From Acidobacteriota bacterium (GTDB lineage: Bacteria; Acidobacteriota; Blastocatellia; Pyrinomonadales; Pyrinomonadaceae), in assembly GCA_019639175.1 (NCBI GenBank), contig JAHBSK010000006.1, positions 1-64,000 on the forward strand: a DNA stretch of 64,000 bases, in the 5' to 3' direction. The notes beneath the pieces were generated by a model, which was given only the letters and a program-made list of their open reading frames with translations, did not search any database and was not told the DNA's origin. Of the stretch, positions 27,397-35,462 are shown piece by piece (positions within the stretch are counted from its first letter, which is position 1; every line of letters starts with the position of its first letter). The translations under genes and the position numbers were made by a program.

Positions 27397-27795
27397 ATGA
27401 GTAAGTACATGACCTTCGAATCGCAATTATTTGCGAACAAAGATTTGCTGGTTGAGGCTTTGGCCGAAATAGGCTTTACCACGGTTGTTCAGGGAAAGGA
27501 CTTGTTACTCGCCGGTTGGGATAAACGTGATGCTAGAACTGCCGATATTGTAATCCGTCGAAAGGATGCTAGCGGTCACAATTTCCTTTCGGATATTGGG
27601 TTCAAAAAGACATCTTCGGGCTATGTCGCCGTGATAGATGACATGGACCTGAACTATCGTCTCGGAAGCGACTTCATCGTTCGGCTGCAGAACCAGTATC
27701 ACGAGGCAGCGGCTCGAAAGATGGCGAAGAAGCTTGGCGGCACGCTTATCAAGGAGCGGATCGGAAAGACCATCAAGATCAGAGTCAAATTCTAA
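27397..27795 (+). CDS. DUF1257 (Ycf35-like) protein
   Basis: 132 residues, normal length. The family pattern is clear: MSKYMTFESQLFANKDLLVEALAEIGF, ADIVIRR, SDIGFKKTSSGYVAVIDDMD and a C-terminal basic part (AARKMAKKLGGTL, KTIKIRVKF). It is the bacterial counterpart of plastid Ycf35 and nearly always stands beside a Ycf46-like AAA gene, as here. No enzymatic role is known. AAGGAG lies 13 bases before the ATG. Confidence 0.88.
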   Translation: MSKYMTFESQLFANKDLLVEALAEIGFTTVVQGKDLLLAGWDKRDARTADIVIRRKDASGHNFLSDIGFKKTSSGYVAVIDDMDLNYRLGSDFIVRLQNQYHEAAARKMAKKLGGTLIKERIGKTIKIRVKF

Positions 27796-27812
27796 CAAGC
27801 AGGAGAGCATCT

Positions 27813-28007
27813 ATGGCTGAGATCGAATTTACTATCGATACCGAGACCGGAAATTGCGAAACCAGGATCAACGGCATTCAAGGGCCTGCGTGCGAACAAA
27901 CCGCTAAACAGCTCAGACAGATCCTCGGAACACCGGCTACGGATCAGAAAACCGCCGAGTATCACATCAAAGCGAGACCGAAGAGGCTGGTTGGGAACAA
28001 TGAGTAA
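27813..28007 (+). CDS. DUF2997 small protein
   Basis: 64 residues, starting after CAGGAGAG. The start IEFTIDTETGNCETRINGI and QGPACEQTAKQLRQILGT match DUF2997, the small regular companion of DUF1257. The first 25 residues resemble the first 25 of the following radical-SAM protein (VFVLEPDAGRVTVEIS), suggesting shared or duplicated beta-strands. It overlaps the next gene by eight bases. Confidence 0.85.
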   Translation: MAEIEFTIDTETGNCETRINGIQGPACEQTAKQLRQILGTPATDQKTAEYHIKARPKRLVGNNE

Positions 28008-28668
28008 AGAATTAGTTTTTGTTCTGGAGCCTGATGCAGGACGCGTTACCGTCGAGATCTCGCAGGCCGCAAAGCAAACTGTTGATGATCTCGCTCACGA
28101 CCTTGGCGAACGAGTAAGCCTGAACTGCGCAAGGCCGGCTGAAAAAGAAAGAAGCCTTCCTGTTTTGCAGGCTGAAGCAAAGGTTGGTCCGTCTGAGTCT
28201 GACGCTTTCTCGATATGGCTATATCGGCTTTATCATAACTCGGTTGTAGATGGGCCAGGGCGACGGAGTGTGATCCAGGTAAGCGGATGTTCGATTCGAT
28301 GCGAGCACTGCATAGTGCCTCAGACCCATCGGCGAGAAAACGGCAAACTCGTTTCGATCCCGTCGATAGTTGGTGAAATCGTCTCAAAAGGTGACGAGCA
28401 CGATGGAGTTACCATCCTAGGCGGCGAGCCGTTCGATCAGCCTGACTCCGTTGCCGAGCTTGTATCAAGGTTAAAACTCCACGGTATTCATGTGATAGTC
28501 TATTCGGGATATACTATCGAACAGTTGATCCAACGGAAATTACCAAGCATCGACTATATTCTTACCCACATCGACTTGCTCATCGACGGCCCTTTCGTTA
28601 CCGGAATGAGAGAGAATGCAGGAGAGTATCGTGGCTCGCGTAATCAGCGTTTCCTTTTTAAGGATTGA
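28000..28668 (+). CDS. Radical SAM (4Fe-4S) protein, NrdG-like
   Basis: 222 residues from ATG 28000, overlapping the DUF2997 stop. After a 70-residue head, the radical-SAM core starts with the cluster motif C-x3-C-x2-C in GCSIRCEHC. The SAM-binding GGEP (ILGGEPFDQPDS) follows, then IHVIVYSGYT. The C-terminus DLLIDGPFVTG ... GSRNQRF is typical of anaerobic ribonucleotide-reductase activase-like proteins. In DUF1257/DUF2997 groups it may modify one of the partners; this is inference. A diverged relic of a second copy of its last 75 residues lies at 35463-35839. Confidence 0.88.
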   Translation: MSKELVFVLEPDAGRVTVEISQAAKQTVDDLAHDLGERVSLNCARPAEKERSLPVLQAEAKVGPSESDAFSIWLYRLYHNSVVDGPGRRSVIQVSGCSIRCEHCIVPQTHRRENGKLVSIPSIVGEIVSKGDEHDGVTILGGEPFDQPDSVAELVSRLKLHGIHVIVYSGYTIEQLIQRKLPSIDYILTHIDLLIDGPFVTGMRENAGEYRGSRNQRFLFKD

Positions 28669-28677
28669 GAACAACAA

Positions 28678-29928
28678 CTAAAGATTCGCGGCAAAATTAG
28701 CATCCCCATGCTGAAAAGCCGAAGCCATCCGTTCGATTTCGCGGCGACTCAGACCGTTCTCTTGAGCTAACTCCTGCCATTGAGAAACCGCTGATGCCAC
28801 CTCTTTGATAATTGCCTTACCATCATCCAACGACAATCTAAACTCCTGAATCACTGATAGCGCTAGATCAAGCGATGCCGTTCCACTATCAAGATCGATG
28901 TTGGTTGTCAGGATCCGAGGCCGTATTTCGACTGGTGTAGGATTCATGTCATAGGCAGGTGATAAGCGCCATCCTTTTTCGCGTTCATACACAAATCCGT
29001 GGTTACGCAGATGGTCGTCAGTATTTGAGATGAGAATGTTGAAAACTATTCGGCGCCATAATTGGGCAAGATCGGCAGTTGGTTCCGCCCCATATTGACG
29101 CAGGGCATCTGCGATCTCCAGATAGCTGCGTGGATCGTTATCCCTCGCCTGAAGCATACTCATAGCGGAAAGAAATGGAATCCGCGTTTTTTGAATACGA
29201 TCGAAGCGGCGCGTTAACAAGACTCGCGAACCGGATATATCCAACAACCTCCAAGCGGGTATGGATAGTGCGGCTTTTTCGGCAAGCGCAAAGGCAACCG
29301 CTTCCCAGACGACTAGATTATTTTCGTCGTGCTTATAAGGGAATTTGGCAACCGCGAGTTGGCCGTCATTGTCTCGAATGGAAGCTTTTGGCCGGGCACC
29401 GCCCAATGAGGAACCCGGGACTAGAAGCAGGCGAAGATCGTCTGCGTTCTCTTCCTCATCCAAATATCGCTCCGTAGCCGAAAGTAGCCGAGGCAGGTCA
29501 ACGAGCGGTGGAATCGGACGATCTCCCTGCAAAGCTAAAAATGGCCCGTCGGGATCGTTAGAAAAGCGCAGCGCACCTTGTCGCGCTTCATCACTTACAC
29601 CTAATAAAAAGTCTGCCTCGCTTAAGGTTCTTGGTGTTTCACCAACTGCTCGGGCTCGCTGAGATTCAGCCCGACGCATCAAGACCCGACCCCATCGATC
29701 AGGTGCCGAGTCGCCTAATGAACCAAAGATTCGCTGGTCAGTATGGAATGAGCCTGCTGTCAGAGCTAACGCGGGTTCCAGTGCAAAACGCTCTTTGTTT
29801 TCGAGCCAACTCTGGTCATATTCGAATGAGGCGCTTTCCCGGCCCTTTCGATAGTGACACCATAGTCGCCCAACGAGATGATTCTCCTCCCCGAGTGAGA
29901 TGGAGACATAAATCTCTCGATTACTCAT
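28678..29928 (-). CDS. hipA: HipA-family serine/threonine kinase toxin
   Basis: 416 residues from the ATG at 29928 inside the end of hipB (an earlier in-frame ATG at 30003 lies within hipB). The HipA N-lobe is present (ALALTAGSFHTDQRIFGSLGDSAPDRWGR) and the kinase C-lobe has the catalytic SNTDDHLRNHGF and metal-binding LSPAYDMNPTP. HipA toxins phosphorylate tRNA synthetases such as GltX and halt translation, and they are neutralised by HipB. The pair starts the defence island and is oriented towards the radical-SAM gene, ending only 10 bases from its stop. Confidence 0.92.
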   Translation of the reverse strand: MSNREIYVSISLGEENHLVGRLWCHYRKGRESASFEYDQSWLENKERFALEPALALTAGSFHTDQRIFGSLGDSAPDRWGRVLMRRAESQRARAVGETPRTLSEADFLLGVSDEARQGALRFSNDPDGPFLALQGDRPIPPLVDLPRLLSATERYLDEEENADDLRLLLVPGSSLGGARPKASIRDNDGQLAVAKFPYKHDENNLVVWEAVAFALAEKAALSIPAWRLLDISGSRVLLTRRFDRIQKTRIPFLSAMSMLQARDNDPRSYLEIADALRQYGAEPTADLAQLWRRIVFNILISNTDDHLRNHGFVYEREKGWRLSPAYDMNPTPVEIRPRILTTNIDLDSGTASLDLALSVIQEFRLSLDDGKAIIKEVASAVSQWQELAQENGLSRREIERMASAFQHGDANFAANL

Positions 29929-30244
29929 TCTTGTCACCTCTCCAAGGTAGTCGTATGCGTTTGGGGAGATTTTCTTCCTCCAACATTCGCCCCACCGTGT
30001 CATGGTTTGCGTCAGCCAAATCGCTTAGACGTTCTGTCAATCCCAGCACAAATAGTACAGTTGCATACCGCCCCAGAGAGACCGTGGGATCACCTTTTTC
30101 GATCTTTCCTAGTGTTGCTCGCGACACGCCGGCCCGCTCTGCCATGAGTTCGAGTGGTATGCGTCGCCGCCGCCGACTGTCACTTATATCCTGGCCAAAT
30201 TTTCGTAAAGCTCTTAGTACTGGAATTGGTAGAGTCTGCTTCAT
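29921..30244 (-). CDS. hipB: HipB-family XRE antitoxin/repressor
   Basis: 107 residues with a helix-turn-helix at about 27-75 (IPLELMAERAGVSRATLGKIEKGDPTVSLGRYATVLFVLG) and a short C-terminal tail. It overlaps hipA by eight bases, the usual antitoxin-first order. It should bind HipA and repress its own promoter; the inverted repeat at 30258-30281 directly upstream is a good operator. Confidence 0.9.
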   Translation of the reverse strand: MKQTLPIPVLRALRKFGQDISDSRRRRRIPLELMAERAGVSRATLGKIEKGDPTVSLGRYATVLFVLGLTERLSDLADANHDTVGRMLEEENLPKRIRLPWRGDKNE

Positions 30245-30257
30245 CTGGATACATTCA

Positions 30258-30281
30258 TAACGGCAAACATACTAGCCGTTA
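30258..30281. promoter_or_regulatory. HipB operator candidate
   Basis: Perfect inverted repeat TAACGGC - 10 bases - GCCGTTA, beginning 14 bases upstream of the hipB start codon. The related half-sites ACCGTTA at about 30394 and TACGTAAC at about 30307 suggest several weaker sites. This fits autoregulation typical of HipB. Confidence 0.6.
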
Positions 30282-30688
30282 CATCTATTACTGGCTAATG
30301 TACTATACGTAACGCGAAAAGGCAATAGAATTGTGTTAAGGTCTAGAATACTAGATGCTATACATTTTAGCGTCTATCTCACTAACCGTTATAATGGATC
30401 ATATAAGATTGAACCACGATGGCGAGCGATTGTACTAAGTACTTCTTGAGTTTAACGATCGAGAATCGATTTATGTTGAGAAATGTCAGTTAGACTCGCA
30501 AGCTACCTAAATAAGAACTGAAGGATTACACTGCCTTGAGCGCTCCTGTCCCGAGTTGATGGCTTTGAAGGGGTAAAAATCGATAGAACATTGAGGCAGA
30601 TCAGTAGACAAAGGCAGGAGGTACACGTTGACAAACCGAACGGAGAGACGATCCTCCAAGGACGAGATCAAAATGAACTGCCAGCGAG
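30282..30688. other. AT-rich intergenic region between hipBA and the CBASS regulators
   Basis: About 400 bases with no reading frame that I can support. Its left part must hold the hipBA promoter. Nothing resembling a tRNA, IS end or terminator was seen. Confidence 0.5.
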
Positions 30689-31681
30689 CTAGTGAGGAGT
30701 AATTAAAACCTCTACACCATTCCGAAACCGAGCCTCAATGCTCACATTTCCAGACGATCGGCTATTCCACTCCCGGAAGTCTTCAATCGAATTGGCTGAT
30801 CCGCATCCGTTGCTAAAGACGGTTTGAACGATCGACGATTCGGGAATTCTCATGTTGGGGAACAACTGAAAACCGTCCTCACGAGCCCGCTCGTTTACTG
30901 ATACTTCTACGGCCCGAAGTACGGGAACTGGAACATCTAAGAAGTCGAAAGTTCCTTGATCGGCAGCCTGCTTCTCTCTTCGGTTCAACCCAATGTCCGC
31001 TCGAAGATAAATACACGGCATCGGCCAGTATTTGATAAAACTGATCAAAGAAGACTGCAAACTAGCTTCAGGGCAAAGCTCTTGTCGTACCCGTTCAAGT
31101 TCGCTAAAGGAGATGTTACCGGAAACAGTCTTATGGAAGATGCGGTCGTAGAATCCAAACTTGCCAGCGATGATATCCATCAGCCGCTCTTCCGGATCCT
31201 TCTTGTCGGCTTCCGAGTGCGAACGAGTGAATCGCAGTCGCTGCTGGTCAGTCAGCGTTAGGAGATGCGCAATCTCGTGCCACTTTGTAAAATAGGCGCG
31301 TGAACCCTTTTCGCGCCGGCAATCAATGATCGAGATAAACGGCGGAGCGATCGCTTCTGCGTTCTGAAGGCGATAGGTTATCCCATACACGTCATCCGAC
31401 AGTTCAGCCTCCAATCCGGCAAATACTTTCTCGCCCCGAGCCACGTACTCTGCAACTATCGATCGGAGATCGTTTTCTGTCCGAATGCAATAGAACTTTG
31501 TTCCTACTCTGGCTTCAACCCATTTGAGGAAATCCGCCAGCGAATCGCACCTGTCCATCTCATTAAGAAACCCTTCCACCTTCCGATCGCAAAAGGCAAG
31601 TATGGATGCAATGGGATTACCGCTGGCCCTTAATCCCAGGTCCGAGGCGAGTTTGTGTATTGGAAGCGGAGTGGACTTCAT
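30689..31681 (-). CDS. CapP-like ImmA/IrrE metallopeptidase (CBASS regulator)
   Basis: 330 residues. The zinc motif HEIAH (TKWHEIAHLLTL, about residue 137) plus the downstream acidic helix PEERLMDIIAGKFGF are those of the ImmA/IrrE family. It follows an XRE gene with an eight-base gap, and both are divergent from a CBASS operon. That arrangement is known as CapH-CapP: on DNA damage the peptidase cuts the repressor and releases CBASS expression. The equivalence here rests on domain content and layout. Confidence 0.85.
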   Translation of the reverse strand: MKSTPLPIHKLASDLGLRASGNPIASILAFCDRKVEGFLNEMDRCDSLADFLKWVEARVGTKFYCIRTENDLRSIVAEYVARGEKVFAGLEAELSDDVYGITYRLQNAEAIAPPFISIIDCRREKGSRAYFTKWHEIAHLLTLTDQQRLRFTRSHSEADKKDPEERLMDIIAGKFGFYDRIFHKTVSGNISFSELERVRQELCPEASLQSSLISFIKYWPMPCIYLRADIGLNRREKQAADQGTFDFLDVPVPVLRAVEVSVNERAREDGFQLFPNMRIPESSIVQTVFSNGCGSANSIEDFREWNSRSSGNVSIEARFRNGVEVLITPH

Positions 31682-31689
31682 ACAGAAAA

Positions 31690-32097
31690 TTAGCCGAATA
31701 GTTTCTTAATTGCGAAGTGAAAGTCTTTCCAGTCTTTCACCGAAAGCTCTCTTTCAGACTTATTGCTTCGTCTCGCTATCACCGACAATTGGGCGTTAAG
31801 CAACTCAAGCGTCTGATTGTAAGTGAGATTCAATTCGGCCGCAGCCGTCGAAAGGTTCGGCGGAATGGTTACAGGTTGGTGGGGAACAGTTCCCTGAATA
31901 CTTCCGCTCAACAGATAGTCGACAGATGCTCCCAACGCAGTCGCGATCTGTAGCAAAAGCTGAGAGCTCAGATTCTTATTGTTGTTCTCTACATCGCTCA
32001 GGAAACTCTTGCTCACCTTCGCTGAGTTCGCCAATTGTTCCTGGGTTAATCCTCGTGCCTCTCGCACTTGACGGATCCTGTCGCCGGTTGTTGCCAT
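31690..32097 (-). CDS. CapH-like XRE repressor of CBASS
   Basis: 135 residues, start preceded by GGAG nine bases away. Helix-turn-helix at about 8-62 (IRQVREARGLTQEQLANSAKVSKSFLSDVENN) with a C-terminal helical domain that may be the dimerisation and cleavage region. Divergent from the CD-NTase operon; a perfect palindrome at 32195-32211 overlaps that promoter and is the likely binding site. Confidence 0.85.
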   Translation of the reverse strand: MATTGDRIRQVREARGLTQEQLANSAKVSKSFLSDVENNNKNLSSQLLLQIATALGASVDYLLSGSIQGTVPHQPVTIPPNLSTAAAELNLTYNQTLELLNAQLSVIARRSNKSERELSVKDWKDFHFAIKKLFG

Positions 32098-32140
32098 TTA
32101 GCTTGTCTCCTAAATAAAGATGATACACTAATGCAGGAAA

Positions 32141-32160
32141 AAGTTCTAGGTAAGAAACTT
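32141..32160. promoter_or_regulatory. Second, weaker CapH site candidate
   Basis: AAGTTCTAGGTAAGAAACTT is an imperfect palindrome whose half-sites (GTTC ... GAAAC) resemble those of the perfect palindrome at 32195. It overlaps the start of the -35 box at 32159, so occupancy would block polymerase. Confidence 0.35.
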
Positions 32161-32186
32161 GACAGCAAGAAGCAAATCGCTATACT
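32159..32186 (+). promoter_or_regulatory. Sigma-70 type promoter of the CBASS operon
   Basis: TTGACA at 32159-32164 and TATACT at 32181-32186 are separated by 16 bases, a near-consensus promoter. The start point would fall near 32193, in the CapH palindrome, and about 50 bases before the CD-NTase start codon. Confidence 0.7.
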
Positions 32187-32194
32187 GGGTCTAA

Positions 32195-32211
32195 GTTCGC
32201 TATATGCGAAC
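32195..32211. promoter_or_regulatory. CapH operator candidate
   Basis: GTTCGC-TATAT-GCGAAC, a perfect 6-bp inverted repeat immediately downstream of the -10 box. Location and symmetry fit an XRE dimer that prevents transcription of the CBASS genes. Confidence 0.6.
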
Positions 32212-32244
32212 AACAATAAATTGCATTATCGGGAGGCATATTGC

Positions 32245-33429
32245 ATGCACGACTACTTTAATATAGGAGGCAACCGGGAACAGCAACTAGGAAATTTGTT
32301 GACGTTGATCGCGGAAGATCTGGACATTCCAGAGGATCTGAAGGCTGGACTAGTACTGAAGTACAACCACCTCGGTTCGTGGATTCGCAAAGATAATGAA
32401 GATCGATATCGAACGGAATCAGAGATCTATCCGCAGGGGTCTGTTCGGTTAGGGACATCCATCCAACCGGTTACGCTCGAGTGTGGGTACGACGTGGATA
32501 TCGTATATCTTCGCCGGCTGAGTAAGAACAGTATTTCTCAGGAACAGCTTGTCGAACAGGCTGGCGAGCAGCTGAAGCGGTATATCGAGTTTCGTCGGTT
32601 GGAAGGAAAGGAAGTGCCGGAGTTAGTACGCCGCCGCCGCTGCTGGGCGATGAATTATCCCGGCCGATTTCATATGGACGTCTTGCCGGCGCTCCCGGAC
32701 GACGACGGCACTTTGTTCACTCGTTCGATGGAAACAAGCATTCTGCTCACCGATCGCCAACTTTGGCAATGGCAATACAGCAATCCAAAGGCTTACGCCG
32801 AATGGTTCCGCGAATGCGAGATCCTCGCGTTCACCGAGAAGCGGATTTCGATGGCCAGGGCGGGAAATGTCGAGGTTGAGCAAATCGCAGACGATGCCGT
32901 AAAGACGCCTTTGCGTGTCTCAGTGCAGATCTTGAAGCGGCATCGAGACGTCCGCTATTCAGGCAATCCTGATGACAAACCGATCTCGATCATCATTACA
33001 ACTCTTGCCGCCGCAGCTTACCGGAATGAGCGCGAACTATTTGACGCTCTAATGGGGATAATTACGCGCATGGAAACATCGATCGAAATGATCGACGGGA
33101 AATGGTGGATCCCGAATCCCGTCAATCCGAAGGAAAACTTCGCGGACAAATGGAACCAGTTTCCGCAACGCGCTCAACGGTTTTTCGAGTGGCTTGCTGC
33201 TGTCAAGGCCGATCTCGAAGCCTTGCTTCAACTTTCGGGGCTTAACAATATTTCGAGTTCACTCTCCGCTTCTTTCGGATCGGATGTTGTCGAACGCAGT
33301 ATGAAAAAGTTCGGGGATGGAGTCGACGCTAGCCAGCAGCGAGGAGATTTGAGAATGGCGGTGGGAACCGGAATGCTTAACATGTCGACCGGTACGAAGG
33401 TTGTGAAGAATACGTGGTATGGCAACTAG
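32245..33429 (+). CDS. CBASS cGAS/DncV-like nucleotidyltransferase (CD-NTase)
   Basis: 394 residues from ATG 32245, which has GGGAGG eight bases upstream. The polymerase-beta active site is intact: GS-x-RLGT loop (YPQGSVRLGTSIQPV), the metal-binding pair D83 and D85 (YDVDIVYL) and third carboxylate D145 (FHMDVLPALP). Such enzymes make cyclic di- or trinucleotides on phage infection. It is the first gene of an operon with an E2-like protein and an HNH-SAVED effector, so it is the signal synthase of a type II-short CBASS. The C-terminus ends TWYGN; E2-type partners conjugate the CD-NTase C-terminus. Product nucleotide and clade cannot be told from sequence alone. Confidence 0.93.
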   Translation: MHDYFNIGGNREQQLGNLLTLIAEDLDIPEDLKAGLVLKYNHLGSWIRKDNEDRYRTESEIYPQGSVRLGTSIQPVTLECGYDVDIVYLRRLSKNSISQEQLVEQAGEQLKRYIEFRRLEGKEVPELVRRRRCWAMNYPGRFHMDVLPALPDDDGTLFTRSMETSILLTDRQLWQWQYSNPKAYAEWFRECEILAFTEKRISMARAGNVEVEQIADDAVKTPLRVSVQILKRHRDVRYSGNPDDKPISIIITTLAAAAYRNERELFDALMGIITRMETSIEMIDGKWWIPNPVNPKENFADKWNQFPQRAQRFFEWLAAVKADLEALLQLSGLNNISSSLSASFGSDVVERSMKKFGDGVDASQQRGDLRMAVGTGMLNMSTGTKVVKNTWYGN

Positions 33430-33850
33430 GAGAATAAAGCAATTCAAAACAAGGTTTCTTTCACTGGGTCAGCAGCTAGAAGCATTGCTGCGAGATTTTC
33501 CCGGATCGAAAGGCAACCTCAGCAAGAATAGCAAGCTCGTCTGGATGGCCCGCGTATTGCCGTCACCGCTCAGTTGTTTTTATACGATACAACTTATTTA
33601 TCAGATCGGGAAGCGGCCTACAGTTCAAGTGGTTGATCCTCCCCTCGTGTCGAGGAAGGACCAGAAACTGCCGCATGTTTTTGCCGGGAAGATCCTATGT
33701 CTTTATCGGGCACGATACGGAGAATGGGATTCGTCGAAACATCTTTCTACTACGATTGTCCCCTGGGCGTGTTTGTGGCTGCTGCACTATGAAATCTGGC
33801 ATTCAACAGGATCTTGGAGCGGCAGCAATGCAGAGCATCCGGCTCGATAG
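33419..33850 (+). CDS. CBASS E2-like conjugating enzyme (type II-short)
   Basis: 143 residues, start overlapping the CD-NTase stop by 11 bases. The fold signature is that of prokaryotic E2 proteins: CFYTIQLIYQIGKRPTVQVV, DPPLVSRKDQKLPHVFAG, KILCLYRARYGEW with likely active Cys94, then TIVPWACLWLLHYEIWHSTG. No E1 or JAB gene accompanies it, as in type II-short CBASS where the E2 alone primes the CD-NTase. It shares 23 bases with the effector gene, so all three are translated together. Confidence 0.85.
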   Translation: MATRRIKQFKTRFLSLGQQLEALLRDFPGSKGNLSKNSKLVWMARVLPSPLSCFYTIQLIYQIGKRPTVQVVDPPLVSRKDQKLPHVFAGKILCLYRARYGEWDSSKHLSTTIVPWACLWLLHYEIWHSTGSWSGSNAEHPAR

Positions 33851-34997
33851 GTCTAATCAAATGGGAGTTCGATATATACCTGAGAAAACTAAGATTATCC
33901 TCTGGGGACTCGCCGCAGGGCGCTGTCAGTATGACGGTTGCAATGAGAAGTTATTCGAAGATCCTCTCACTAAAGCCATATTCAATCAGTCGTATATTGC
34001 GCACATCATCGCCGACACACCGGGGGGGCCGCGTGGGGATAAGGTCCTCTCCGAGAAGCTAAAGAAGGACCTTACGAACCTGATGCTTCTATGCGATCGA
34101 CATCACAGGTTGATCGACAAAGAAGACGTGGCTGGTCATCCCGTTGACCGGCTGCGTCAGATGAAACGCAACCACGAAGATCGGATACGCTTGCTCACAG
34201 CTATAAATGATGAAAAGCAAAGCAACATTGTTCTTTTCGGAGCGAACATCGGAAAGCACGACTCGTCGTTGACTTTGCAATGCGCCCAAGAGGGCATTGT
34301 GCCATTTCGTTACCCCGCTGATGCTGAATGCATCGAGCTAAGTCTAAAGAACAGCTCTCCGCAGGACCATACGCCGGAATATTGGCAGACCGAGCGAACC
34401 AACCTTGAAGCTTTATTTGAAAGAAAGATAACGCAGTTGAGGGCCGAAAGACCGATAAAGCATTACTCAATTTTCGGATTGGCTCCGCAGCCACTACTGA
34501 TTCTTCTTGGAACTCTGTTCGGTGATATCTATCCCGCGGATGTTTACCAACGTAAAAAAGAACCGGAAATCACCTGGGCCTGGCTTGAGGATGATTCTTC
34601 GGAGATCGCGTATCAAATCAACCGTCCAGCGAAGAAAACAGGCTGCGTTGCGCTGAAATTTTCGTTGAGCGCACCAATTGCAGATAACCGTGTTACAAAA
34701 GTTATCGGTACGGACTGCTCTATTTGGGAACTGACGGTCAATCATCCCAATAACGATTTGATCAGAAAGAGGGAGCACCTGAGCGAATACAGAAGAGTCA
34801 TCCGAAGTCTGCTGGATCAGATAAAGTTTTACCATGGAGAAGATGTCAAGATCCATGTCTTTCCTGCTATGCCAGTTTCGACTTCGATAGAACTGGGGCG
34901 AGTTTGGAATCCGAAATCTCAACTTCCTCTGGTTCTATATGACCAAAACCCAAAGGCGAGGGGCTTCGGGAAGGCTTTCGAAATCAGTCATGCATAG
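33828..34997 (+). CDS. cap5: HNH-SAVED CBASS effector (Cap5-like)
   Basis: 389 residues from ATG 33828 (GGAG eight bases upstream), close to the length of known Cap5. Residues about 15-110 form an HNH nuclease: GRCQYDGCNEKLF, YIAHIIAD and LMLLCDRHHRLID supply Cys/His ligands and catalytic His. The C-terminal 250 residues are a SAVED domain (HYSIFGLAPQPLLILLGTLFGD, VHVFPAMPVS-like strand IHVFPAMPVSTSIELGRVW), the sensor for cyclic nucleotide. Binding of the signal drives oligomerisation and indiscriminate dsDNA cleavage, killing the infected cell. Confidence 0.92.
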   Translation: MQSIRLDRSNQMGVRYIPEKTKIILWGLAAGRCQYDGCNEKLFEDPLTKAIFNQSYIAHIIADTPGGPRGDKVLSEKLKKDLTNLMLLCDRHHRLIDKEDVAGHPVDRLRQMKRNHEDRIRLLTAINDEKQSNIVLFGANIGKHDSSLTLQCAQEGIVPFRYPADAECIELSLKNSSPQDHTPEYWQTERTNLEALFERKITQLRAERPIKHYSIFGLAPQPLLILLGTLFGDIYPADVYQRKKEPEITWAWLEDDSSEIAYQINRPAKKTGCVALKFSLSAPIADNRVTKVIGTDCSIWELTVNHPNNDLIRKREHLSEYRRVIRSLLDQIKFYHGEDVKIHVFPAMPVSTSIELGRVWNPKSQLPLVLYDQNPKARGFGKAFEISHA

Positions 34998-35055
34998 ATC
35001 GATGGGGAACTTGGCAACTGCGTCACGATGATCTCTGAATAACGGAGTAAAGATA

Positions 35056-35388
35056 ATGAGTGTGTACTACGAATATGAAACGGGAAGACCGAACGATGTT
35101 TTAACAACCATAGCCCGACGCATTAGCGCGTATTCGCGTCTTATGCTAGTTGAACGCTTCAAGATTGGGATATCTAATAACCCGGGTCGACGATGGAGAG
35201 AGACTTACAAGTATGCGTATGACGAGATGATCGTATTGTACTCTACCACTTCAATTTCAAATGTCTCGATACTTGAGAACTTGCTGGTTGAACGGAACTT
35301 TGACCTTTGCGATAACCTCATTGCAGGCGGGGGAGGTAACATCGGAGAACCTCCGTATTACCTGTATCTTGTTCGAAAGCATTACTGA
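35056..35388 (+). CDS. GIY-YIG-like (T5orf172/MUG113 type) small protein
   Basis: 110 residues with GGAG nine bases before the ATG. The core RFKIGISNNPGRRWRET resembles the second half of the GIY-YIG motif region in T5orf172/MUG113 proteins, followed by LENLLVE. The classical N-terminal YIY strand is not clear, so nuclease activity is doubtful. It lies just after Cap5 and could be an accessory of the defence island or a stray phage gene. Confidence 0.5.
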   Translation: MSVYYEYETGRPNDVLTTIARRISAYSRLMLVERFKIGISNNPGRRWRETYKYAYDEMIVLYSTTSISNVSILENLLVERNFDLCDNLIAGGGGNIGEPPYYLYLVRKHY

Positions 35389-35462
35389 ATTGGTGAGTCG
35401 AGCTGTTGCGATGGTGTCAGTATAGTTGCTAAACTGCTCGATTATCCTGATCGAGCAAAGCT

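Noticed and set aside
29631..30260. Plus-strand frame of 209 codons
   Set aside because: Antisense of hipB and the start of hipA, both recognised by family motifs.
32068..32244. Longer N-terminus for the CD-NTase
   Set aside because: It would place the start upstream of the promoter, within the divergent regulatory region; ATG 32245 has GGGAGG at ideal distance.
33633..33827. Longer N-terminus for the HNH-SAVED effector
   Set aside because: It would run through the E2-like gene in another frame; ATG 33828 has a well-spaced GGAG and gives the normal Cap5 length.
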